From Bradyrhizobium manausense (GTDB taxonomy: Bacteria > Pseudomonadota > Alphaproteobacteria > Rhizobiales > Xanthobacteraceae): a stretch of 64,000 bases of DNA. This document shows positions 57,309 to 64,000 of the stretch, in pieces; position 1 is the first letter of the stretch; each line of letters opens with the position of its first letter. Location: contig NZ_JAFCKB010000022.1 in NCBI RefSeq assembly GCF_018130615.1, forward strand, positions 62,001-126,000, in the 5' to 3' direction. Below the pieces are notes generated by a model. It ran no database searches, was not told where the DNA came from, and saw only the letters and a program-made list of their open reading frames with translations. A program made the translations under genes and the position numbers.

Positions 57309-58322
57309 ATGCCACGGCGGACCATGATCGAGGCGATTCGCGACGCCATGGATGTGATGATGTCGCGCGACGATAACGTCGTCGTGTTCGGCGAGGACGT
57401 CGGCTATTTCGGAGGCGTATTTCGCGCCAGCCAGGGCCTGCAGGCGAAATACGGAACGAGCCGTTGCTTCGATACCCCGATCAGCGAGCTCGGCATCGTC
57501 GGCATCGCAGTGGGCATGGCGGCTTACGGCCTGAAACCCTGCGTCGAAATCCAGTTCGCCGACTACATGTATCCGGCTTACGACCAGATCGTCTCCGAGG
57601 CCGCACGGTTGCGCTATCGCTCCAACGGTCAATTCACCTGCCCGCTGGTGGTGCGCATGCCGACCGGCGGCGGCATTTTTGGCGGCCAGACGCACAGTCA
57701 GAGCCCGGAAGCTCTGTTCACGCATGTCTGCGGCATCAAGACCGTCGTCCCCTCGAACCCACGCGACGCCAAGGGCCTGCTGATCTCTGCGATCGAGGAC
57801 CCCGATCCCGTGATCTTTCTCGAGCCGAAGCGGCTCTATAACGGTCCATTCGACGGTCATCACGACCGGCCGGTAACGCCGTGGTCAAAGCACGATCTCG
57901 CCAACGTCGACGACGGACATTTTGCAATTCCGCTCGGCAGCGCCGCAATCCGCAGGCCGGGCGAGGCCGTCACCATCCTCGCCTACGGCACCATGGTTCA
58001 CGTCGCCGAGACCGCCGCGACCGAAGCCGGTATTGATGCCGAGATCATCGATCTTCGCTCGCTGCTGCCGCTCGATCTCGACACCATCGAAGCCTCGGTC
58101 AAGAAGACCGGGCGCTGCGTCATCGTGCACGAGGCGACGCTGACCTCTGGCTTCGGTGCTGAACTCTGCGCACTGGTCCAGACGCGATGCTTCTATCATC
58201 TGGAAGCTCCCATTGCGCGCGTCGCCGGCTGGGACACACCCTACCCGCACGCGCAGGAATGGGACTACTTTCCGGGCCCGGCGCGTGTCAGCCGCGCATT
58301 GATCGAAACGCTGGAGGCTTGA
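57309..58322 (+). CDS. bkdA2: BkdA2, branched-chain 2-oxoacid dehydrogenase E1 beta subunit
   Basis: The 337-residue protein forms the E1 heterotetramer with BkdA1. It shows FGEDVGYFGGVFRASQGLQ, the E1 beta nucleotide-fold blocks EIQFADYMYPAYDQIVSEA and MPTGGGIFGGQTHSQSPEALF, and the C-terminal transketolase domain (VSRALIETLEA end). It sits three bases downstream of bkdA1 and is separated from bkdB by one base, as expected for a coupled operon. Confidence 0.95.
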   Translation: MPRRTMIEAIRDAMDVMMSRDDNVVVFGEDVGYFGGVFRASQGLQAKYGTSRCFDTPISELGIVGIAVGMAAYGLKPCVEIQFADYMYPAYDQIVSEAARLRYRSNGQFTCPLVVRMPTGGGIFGGQTHSQSPEALFTHVCGIKTVVPSNPRDAKGLLISAIEDPDPVIFLEPKRLYNGPFDGHHDRPVTPWSKHDLANVDDGHFAIPLGSAAIRRPGEAVTILAYGTMVHVAETAATEAGIDAEIIDLRSLLPLDLDTIEASVKKTGRCVIVHEATLTSGFGAELCALVQTRCFYHLEAPIARVAGWDTPYPHAQEWDYFPGPARVSRALIETLEA

Positions 58323-58323
58323 G

Positions 58324-59598
58324 ATGGCCGAGCGCGTGGTCAGGCTGCCCGACGTCGGCGAAGGCATTGCGGAAGCCGAGCTCGTGGAATGGCACGTGAA
58401 GGTCGGCGATGTCGTCCGCGAAGACGCCGTGCTCGGCGCCGTCATGACTGACAAGGCGACGGTGGAAATCCCCTCGCCGGCGGACGGACGCGTCATCTGG
58501 CTCGCCGGCAGCGTGGGCGACATTCTCGCCATCGGCTCGGACTTCGTTCGGCTGGAGGTGGACGGCAAAAGCGCGCAAGCGACGGAGGCAGCGACGCCCC
58601 CGTCATCCGCGGCAAGCGCTTTGGCCCAAAAACCTGACGTTGCCGCAAGCGCTTCGCGCATGGCGGCGAGCGAGCCACCCAACATGCTGAAGTCGCAGCC
58701 CCCTGCGGCGCCAGCCCACCACGCAGGTGATCGACCTCTGGCCGCCCCCGCGGTTCGGCTCCGCGCGCGGGAGGCAGGCTCCGACCTGCGTCAGATTCGC
58801 GGCACGGGTCCCGCCGGGCGGATTACCCACGATGATCTTGACGCCCATCTCGCGCGCGGCCGCACCGGAACGACGGCGGCGCCGTATCCAACACAAGCCG
58901 CGGTCACCGACATCAAGATCGTCGGCTTGCGCCGCAAGATCGCCGAGAAGATGTCGGTTGCGAGCTCGCGCATTCCGCACATCACCTATGTCGAGGAGGT
59001 CGATGTCACTGCGCTCGAGGATTTGCGCGCGAAACTCAATGGCCAGAAGCAGCCGGGGAAACCCAAACTGACAATGTTGCCGTTCCTGATGCGTGCCATG
59101 GTGCGCGCGATCGCCGAGCAGCAACATCTCAATGCCCATTTCGACGACGAGGCCGGGATCGTTCACCAGCACGCGGGCGTTCATATCGGGATCGCCACGC
59201 AAACGCCAGCCGGCCTGGTGGTCCCCGTCGTCCATCATGCGGAAGCGCGCGACCTCTGGAGTTGCGCTGCCGAGGTCGCGCGGCTCGCGGAAGCGGCCCG
59301 GAACGGCAGCGCCACCCGCGACGAACTCACCGGCTCGACCATCACGATCACATCGCTCGGTGCGTTGGGCGGGCTTGCGACGACCCCCATCATCAATCAT
59401 CCGGAGGTCGCAATCGTCGGCGTCAACCGCATTGCAATCCGACCGCATTGGAATGGCGCGGCCTTCGTGCCGCGTCAGATGATGAACCTGTCGTCCAGCT
59501 TCGATCACCGGGTCATCGATGGGTTCGACGCGGCCCAGTTCGTGCAGCGGATCAAGACACAGCTGGAGACACCTGCCATGATCTTCATTGACGCATAG
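58324..59598 (+). CDS. bkdB: BkdB, lipoamide acyltransferase (E2) of the branched-chain 2-oxoacid dehydrogenase
   Basis: The 424-residue E2 core transfers the acyl group to CoA. The lipoyl domain (1-78) has K44 in VMTDKATVEIPSPADG. The E1/E3-binding domain is around VRLRAREAGSDLRQIRGTGPAGRITHDD (about 135-170). The catalytic domain ends with SSSFDHRVIDGFDAAQF, where H and D of HxxxDG are the active pair. The linkers are alanine/proline-rich as usual. One base separates it from bkdA2, and the E3 gene starts 4 bases after its stop. Confidence 0.95.
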   Translation: MAERVVRLPDVGEGIAEAELVEWHVKVGDVVREDAVLGAVMTDKATVEIPSPADGRVIWLAGSVGDILAIGSDFVRLEVDGKSAQATEAATPPSSAASALAQKPDVAASASRMAASEPPNMLKSQPPAAPAHHAGDRPLAAPAVRLRAREAGSDLRQIRGTGPAGRITHDDLDAHLARGRTGTTAAPYPTQAAVTDIKIVGLRRKIAEKMSVASSRIPHITYVEEVDVTALEDLRAKLNGQKQPGKPKLTMLPFLMRAMVRAIAEQQHLNAHFDDEAGIVHQHAGVHIGIATQTPAGLVVPVVHHAEARDLWSCAAEVARLAEAARNGSATRDELTGSTITITSLGALGGLATTPIINHPEVAIVGVNRIAIRPHWNGAAFVPRQMMNLSSSFDHRVIDGFDAAQFVQRIKTQLETPAMIFIDA

Positions 59599-59602
59599 AA
59601 CG

Positions 59603-61000
59603 ATGACCGAAATCACCTGCAAGCTCCTAGTCATCGGCGCGGGCCCCGGCGGCTACACCTGCGCGATCCGCGCCGGCCAGCTCGGCATCGATACGATCAT
59701 CGTCGAAGCCGAGAAGCCTGGCGGAACCTGTCTCAATGTCGGCTGCATTCCTTCCAAGGCTTTGATCCATGCGGCGGGTGAGTATGAAACCATCGCGCGC
59801 GCCGCGGAGGGCCAGAGTGCGCTTGGTATTGCCGCGGCGAAGCCGTCGCTCGACATCGCCAAAACCATCGCTTGGAAAGACAATATCGTCCGACGTCTGA
59901 ACGGCGGTGTGGCCGGCCTTTTGAAGAGGGCCGGTGTCAGGCTCGTGGCTGGCCATGCCCGTTTCCGCGACGGCAAGACCGTCGAGGTCGAAGCACAATC
60001 CGGCCGACAGGTGATCCATGCCGAAACGGTGGTGATCGCGACGGGCTCCGAGCCGGTTGCGCTGCCGTTTCTGCCCTTCGGCGGCCGCGTGATCTCCTCG
60101 ACCGAGGCCTTGGCACTCGCCGAAATCCCGAAGAGGCTTGTCGTGGTTGGCGGCGGTTACATCGGTCTCGAGCTCGGTACTGCATTTGCAAAGATCGGCG
60201 CGGCGGTCACGGTCGTCGAGGCCACGCCACGCATCCTCCCGCAATATGATCGCGACCTGAGCGAGCCCGTCGCAAGGCGCCTGATCGCACTCGGGGTCAC
60301 CGTTTTGACAGGCGCAAAGGCGAAGGCGCTCGTCGCGGACGGTACGGCGCTGGCGATCGAGACCGCAGACGGTGAGCAGACGTCACTCGCGGCCGACAAG
60401 ATCCTTGTCACGGTCGGCCGCAAACCGCTGACAAGCGGCTTTGGCCTCGAAAATCTCGATCTCGACATGGATGGACCCTTCATCCGAATCGACGACCGAT
60501 GCCGCACCTCGATGCACGGCATCTGCGCGATCGGAGACGTCACCGGAGAGCCGATGCTGGCACACCGCGCCATGGCGCAAGGCGAGATGGTGGCCGAGAT
60601 TGTTGCCGGTCGCCGTCGCGCCTGGGACCGGATTTCGATCCCCGCGATCTGCTTCACCGATCCCGAGATCGTCACTGCCGGCCTGTCACCGGACGAGGCG
60701 AGCAGCAAGGGTTTCGACGTCAAGACGGACCTCTTTCCGTTCAAGGCCAACGGCCGCGCACTGACGCTGGAGCGGGAAGACGGCTTCATCCGGACGGTTG
60801 CGCGCGCCGACAATCATCTTCTGTTGGGGATCCAGGGCGTCGGTGCCGGCATCGCCGAGCTTTCGGCGGCCTTCTCTCTTGCGCTGGAGATGGGCGCGCG
60901 GCTGGAGGATATCGCCATGACCATCCACGCGCATCCAACCCAGAGCGAAGCCTTTCACGAGGCCGCGCTGAAGTCGCTGGGACACGCGATTCACATCTGA
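59603..61000 (+). CDS. lpdV: LpdV, dihydrolipoyl dehydrogenase (E3) of the bkd complex
   Basis: The 465-residue flavoprotein re-oxidises the lipoyl arm. FAD is bound by LVIGAGPGGYTCAIRAGQLG, and the redox disulfide is C43/C48 in GGTCLNVGCIPSK. The NAD fold is VVVGGGYIGLELGTAFAKIG. The C-terminal interface domain contains the HAHPTQSEAFHEAAL block with the catalytic histidine. ATG 59603 follows bkdB by four bases; a TTG at 59588 inside bkdB is unlikely. The gene closes the operon before the opposing tRNA gene. Confidence 0.94.
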   Translation: MTEITCKLLVIGAGPGGYTCAIRAGQLGIDTIIVEAEKPGGTCLNVGCIPSKALIHAAGEYETIARAAEGQSALGIAAAKPSLDIAKTIAWKDNIVRRLNGGVAGLLKRAGVRLVAGHARFRDGKTVEVEAQSGRQVIHAETVVIATGSEPVALPFLPFGGRVISSTEALALAEIPKRLVVVGGGYIGLELGTAFAKIGAAVTVVEATPRILPQYDRDLSEPVARRLIALGVTVLTGAKAKALVADGTALAIETADGEQTSLAADKILVTVGRKPLTSGFGLENLDLDMDGPFIRIDDRCRTSMHGICAIGDVTGEPMLAHRAMAQGEMVAEIVAGRRRAWDRISIPAICFTDPEIVTAGLSPDEASSKGFDVKTDLFPFKANGRALTLEREDGFIRTVARADNHLLLGIQGVGAGIAELSAAFSLALEMGARLEDIAMTIHAHPTQSEAFHEAALKSLGHAIHI

Positions 61001-61078
61001 ACGTGCAGGAATCTTCCGTGCGCCACGCCTCCACAAATGAAGCAGCAGCAAGCCGGCGGCGCGTGCAAATCGCGCAAA

Positions 61079-61168
61079 TGGCGGAGAGAGTGGGATTCGA
61101 ACCCACGGTACGGTTTCCCGCACACACGCTTTCCAAGCGTGCGCCTTAAGCCACTCGGCCATCTCTCC
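61079..61168 (-). tRNA. tRNA-Ser (anticodon GGA)
   Basis: The minus strand folds as a 90-nt class II tRNA. The 5' acceptor GGAGAGA (61168-61162) pairs with TCTCTCC, followed by discriminator G and an encoded CCA (61081-61079). The anticodon stem CACGC/GCGTG encloses TTGGAAA, giving anticodon GGA. A long variable arm (GTGCGGGAAACCGTAC region) fits serine. The T-loop is GGGTTCGAATCCC. Confidence 0.97.
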
Positions 61169-61363
61169 GGAGCGCCCTCTCTTGAAGGGGCGCCGATGAT
61201 TTTGCAAGGGATCGCCGATAAATCGGGTGAATTTTCCGCAACATATTGTATCTACAGGGGAATATCTCGTGTCACGGACCCGTCCGGAACCTGCCTCGGC
61301 TGAACCTGTCGCGGGTTTGGTGCGACGATTCACTTAAGGACGCCAAACATGACCGGGGACACC

Positions 61364-61705
61364 ATGACCATCCGCAAGACCCTCGCCGCTCTTGGCCTGA
61401 TTTCGGCCCTTGTCGCCGGCTTTACGGCGTCGGCTCGGGCCCAGGCCTGCACGCGCCAGGGCGTCGATGTGACCTGTGACGATGGGCGGCGTGGGGTGCT
61501 ATCGGGCAACGCCATCCTCTGGCCGGACGGCACCCGCTCCAGTTCGACACCGCATCAGAGCGTGATCATCGGCAACAAGGGTTCGGTGCATGTCGGCCCA
61601 GGCGTGTTCGTGGGCCAAGGCAAGGGCATGGTGCCGATGGATGATCCGAACGCGCCGAACAAGCGGCAATGCGCGATCCTGGATGGGGTATCCTATTGCT
61701 ATTGA
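61364..61705 (+). CDS. Small secreted hypothetical protein
   Basis: From ATG 61364 (MTIRKTLAALGLISALVAG) the protein has 113 residues; ATG 61349 would add five. The n-region lysine/arginine, hydrophobic stretch and SARAQAC suggest a signal peptide with cleavage near ARA|QAC. The mature protein has four cysteines (CTRQGVDVTC at the front, CAILDGVSYCY at the end), consistent with disulfides in the periplasm. The middle (VIIGNKGSVHVGPGVFVGQGKG) is glycine-rich. No family is recognised. Confidence 0.75.
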   Translation: MTIRKTLAALGLISALVAGFTASARAQACTRQGVDVTCDDGRRGVLSGNAILWPDGTRSSSTPHQSVIIGNKGSVHVGPGVFVGQGKGMVPMDDPNAPNKRQCAILDGVSYCY

Positions 61706-61749
61706 GGCTTTCCTCTCCCCCATCGGAAGGGGAGAGGCAGCAAGCTCTC

Positions 61750-63213
61750 TTAGATCAACCGTACACCTGAGATCGCCGACTTCAACCAGCGCAGCGCCTG
61801 GGGCGGCTGTGCCGCGAGCGGGGCGGTCGCGACCTTCTCGGTGCGGCACTTCTCCAGCTCGACCACGAAATCCGTCGACCATTGCTGGATGGTGTGGCCA
61901 CGCAACGTCTTCATCATCGCATCCCAGCGCATCTTACGCTCGGTGAGCGGCATCGCAGCAGCAACCGCGATCGCACGGGCCATGCCGTCGATATCGTGGG
62001 GATTGACCAGCAGCGCGGTGTCGAGCTCGTTGGCGGCACCGGCGAATTTCGAGAGCACCAGCACACCAGGATCCGCTGGATTTTGTGCGGCGACGTATTC
62101 CTTGGCGACGAGATTCATGCCGTCATGCAGCGGCGTCACCACGCCGACCTGCGCGGTGCGGTACAGGCCTGCAAGAACGGCCTGGCTAAAGCCCTTGTTG
62201 AGATAGCGGATCGGCGTCCAGTCGACCTCGCCATGACGGCCGTTGACGTCGGTGACGAGGCGAGCGACCTCGTTCTGGAGATTGCCATAGGCCTCGATGC
62301 CGCCGCGCGACGGGTTGGCGATCTGCAGCAGCGAGATACTGCGCGCAAACTGCGGCTGCTCGGTCCAGAGCCGGTCGAACGCGCTGATGCGATTGACGAG
62401 GCCCTTGGAATAGTCGAGTCGATCCACGCCGATCGCGAGCCGCTCGCCGTTCAAGCTGCGGCGCAGGCGCGACACATCGGGATGCGAGGCCGACTTCGCG
62501 GCATAGGCTGCGAATTTTTCCGCATCGATGCCGATCGGAAACACCTCGCAGCGCGTGCGGCCGTGCTGCGAGAGCACGACGCCGTCTTCGACGATGAGGC
62601 CGAGCTCAGCGCCGGCATAGCCGAGGAAGTTCTGACAATCCGCCTCAGTCTGGAAACCAAGCAGGTCATAAGCCAGCATGGCCGTGATCAGCTCGCGATG
62701 ATTCGGCACGCCCTGCATCACCGCAGCAACCGGCCACGGTGTATGCAGGAAGAAGCCAATGGGATCATCGACGCCGAGGTCGCGCAACTCTGCGCCGAGC
62801 GCGAGGAAATGATAATCCTGCACCCAGAACGCGGTCTTCGACTTGCGGAATCGCATCAAGGCACGTGCCATGAACGCGTTGACCTCGCGATAGCTGACAT
62901 AATCTTCGCGCGAGACACGGATCAGGTCGCTGCGCGAATGCAGCGCCGGCCACAGCGCCGAATTGGCAAAACCTTCGTAGTAGCCGCCGTAATGCGCCGC
63001 CGGCAAATCCAGCGTCGCGATCGCACCTGAGCCGAGCGCTTCGATCTCGGCAAAAGGCTCCTTCTGATGACCGTCGCGCACGCGGCCGGAGGAACCCACC
63101 CAGATCGCACCCGAATGCTCCACGACGGGAAGCAACGCCGCCGCGAGGCCACCCGTCATGGGCTCATTGGGTTTACCGCGCGCAACTCGATTTGAAACGA
63201 CGACTAAGTTCAC
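61750..63213 (-). CDS. otsA: OtsA, trehalose-6-phosphate synthase
   Basis: The 487-residue GT20 enzyme makes trehalose-6-phosphate from UDP-glucose and glucose-6-phosphate. Present are the N-terminal VVVSNRVARGKPNEPMTGGLA, WVQDYHFLALG, GVDRLDYSKGLVNRISAFDRL and the C-terminal EYVAAQNPADPGVLVLSKFAGAA. The GTG at 63213 is chosen over ATG 63234 because AGGAGGGG lies immediately upstream and would fall inside the longer frame. An EcfG-type promoter is found 34 bases ahead. otsB is in the same orientation upstream. Confidence 0.95.
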   Translation of the reverse strand: MNLVVVSNRVARGKPNEPMTGGLAAALLPVVEHSGAIWVGSSGRVRDGHQKEPFAEIEALGSGAIATLDLPAAHYGGYYEGFANSALWPALHSRSDLIRVSREDYVSYREVNAFMARALMRFRKSKTAFWVQDYHFLALGAELRDLGVDDPIGFFLHTPWPVAAVMQGVPNHRELITAMLAYDLLGFQTEADCQNFLGYAGAELGLIVEDGVVLSQHGRTRCEVFPIGIDAEKFAAYAAKSASHPDVSRLRRSLNGERLAIGVDRLDYSKGLVNRISAFDRLWTEQPQFARSISLLQIANPSRGGIEAYGNLQNEVARLVTDVNGRHGEVDWTPIRYLNKGFSQAVLAGLYRTAQVGVVTPLHDGMNLVAKEYVAAQNPADPGVLVLSKFAGAANELDTALLVNPHDIDGMARAIAVAAAMPLTERKMRWDAMMKTLRGHTIQQWSTDFVVELEKCRTEKVATAPLAAQPPQALRWLKSAISGVRLI

Positions 63214-63246
63214 AGGTCGTCCCCTCCTGTTCATTCCACCCCGTTT

Positions 63247-63271
63247 AACTGCCGTTCATCAATATGGTTCC
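63247..63271 (-). promoter_or_regulatory. EcfG (general stress sigma factor)-type promoter of otsA
   Basis: On the minus strand GGAAC (63271-63267) is followed after 16 bases by AGTT (63250-63247), close to the alphaproteobacterial consensus GGAAC-N16-17-CGTT. It lies 34 bases before the otsA start. Trehalose genes are common EcfG targets in Rhizobiales, so stress induction is expected. Confidence 0.65.
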
Positions 63272-63448
63272 TGTCATCATTTCCACGAAATGAAACCAAA
63301 GTCAGGCATGCGCGTTGGAACCAGTTTCCTTGCGGGAACCGGGGGAATTCCTGTTGAGAAAGAGAGTTTTGGCGGCTGTGTTGCGCAGCGTGAATTGCGC
63401 GCGCGACGGAACACTGTGCCCGACAATGTGGCCCCGAGATGACGTGCC

Positions 63449-64000
63449 TTATTCCAACCTTGTATCGTCGAGCAGACGCGCAAGGAACGCGCGTACATCG
63501 TTCGGCGCGTCGAAGTGGCCGTTGACGCCGATGGCGCGGCGGCCGACCGAGAACGAGAGTCCGTTCATGTCGGGCATGATCGCGAACACAGTTTCATCGG
63601 TGACGTCGTCACCGATGAAGATCGGACGACGTCCCTTGAACGGCTCGTGCTGCATCAGTTCGCGCACACCGGTCGCCTTGGTGAAACCGGAATGCTTGAT
63701 TTCGTAGACGAACTTTCCGGGCAAGACCTCGATCGGTGCATTGGGCAGATCAGCGCGGATCAGCGAGACGGCCTCATAGATCGCTTTCTCCGCATGCGGC
63801 GCGAGGCGATAATGCAGCGCCAGTGAATAGCCCTTGTCTTCGAGCAGAATACCGGGGCTCAGCTTTGCGATCGCGGCCAGCCGCCGCTTCAGCTCCTTGT
63901 CCATCGGCGGCGCGTGCACGTCGTCGGCCTCGTTGCCCAGCGACAGGCGCATCTCCGCACCGTGTCCGGCGACAGCACGAAATACATCGGGCGCGAAGAT
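63449..64000 (-). CDS. otsB: OtsB, trehalose-6-phosphate phosphatase (partial, N-terminus outside window)
   Basis: The frame is open from the stop at 63449 to the window edge (183 codons visible). IFIGDDVTDETVFAIMPDMNG is the HAD-type phosphatase motif with the acidic metal ligands of OtsB; GHGAEMRLSLGNE is the typical upstream block. It dephosphorylates trehalose-6-phosphate. The frame continues to the right of the window. An internal ATG at 63952 is not the true start. The 235-base spacer to otsA suggests that otsA has its own promoter. Confidence 0.9.
   Translation of the reverse strand: MFAPDVFRAVAGHGAEMRLSLGNEADDVHAPPMDKELKRRLAAIAKLSPGILLEDKGYSLALHYRLAPHAEKAIYEAVSLIRADLPNAPIEVLPGKFVYEIKHSGFTKATGVRELMQHEPFKGRRPIFIGDDVTDETVFAIMPDMNGLSFSVGRRAIGVNGHFDAPNDVRAFLARLLDDTRLE

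Noticed and set aside
63317-63340. Two GGAACC words (63317 and 63335) as EcfG promoters on the plus strand
   Set aside because: Neither has a CGTT-like -10 at 16-17 bases, and no gene follows on the plus strand.

Overview
The window is a gene-dense, high-GC stretch of an alphaproteobacterial chromosome. Three kinds of evidence point to Bradyrhizobium or a close Rhizobiales relative. The first is the housekeeping gene set and order (argJ-mutT, lysC-ptsP-prfA, phaAB/phaR, grxC-nitrilase-DUF1178-ubiG). The second is a two-gene acdR/acdS module and a bkd operon with a divergent Lrp-type regulator. The third is a set of scattered palindromic intergenic repeats of a type familiar from that group. 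No prophage, CRISPR array or complete insertion sequence was seen.

Layout. 1-11 kb is core metabolism and information processing: the 3' end of argJ, mutT, a methyltransferase, comF, a coupled grxC/nitrilase/DUF1178 set, a DMT transporter, ubiG, a PH-domain protein, lysC, ptsP. At 11-21 kb prfA and prmC are separated by about 6.9 kb that carries a MarR regulator, an RNA-polymerase alpha-CTD-like protein, a complete branched-chain-amino-acid-type ABC transporter with a fused permease-ATPase, and a HIT protein. An N/Q-rich DUF4167 protein follows, preceded by 460 bases without a gene that fold into several hairpins. At 21-34 kb are small metabolic genes, the polyhydroxybutyrate genes phaB, phaA and phaR, a class IV aminotransferase, an esterase, secreted proteins and a PilZ-PAS-PAS-GGDEF diguanylate cyclase.

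34.4-40.5 kb is an accessory catabolic module. A PLP-dependent cysteine-synthase-like enzyme and two AhpD/CMD-domain proteins run leftward; a LysR regulator, an FAD monooxygenase and an MHS-type transporter run rightward; a perfect dyad lies between the two arms. The ACC deaminase pair acdR/acdS, recQ, a polysaccharide deacetylase and the methionine operon metY-metA follow. The metY leader contains three consecutive hairpins, the last abutting the Shine-Dalgarno sequence, and is the best candidate for an undescribed cis-regulatory RNA.

49.7-53.3 kb encodes a 1208-residue secreted-type protein that joins AIDA-like repeats to glycine/asparagine-rich RTX-like repeats, with no N-terminal signal and no autotransporter barrel. 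To its right are an aldehyde dehydrogenase, the 3' remnant of a dehydrogenase gene, and the branched-chain keto-acid dehydrogenase system: bkdR divergent from a small ACT-like protein followed by bkdA1, bkdA2, bkdB and lpdV. The window closes with tRNA-Ser(GGA), a small secreted protein, and the trehalose genes otsA (with an EcfG-type promoter) and otsB (cut by the window edge).
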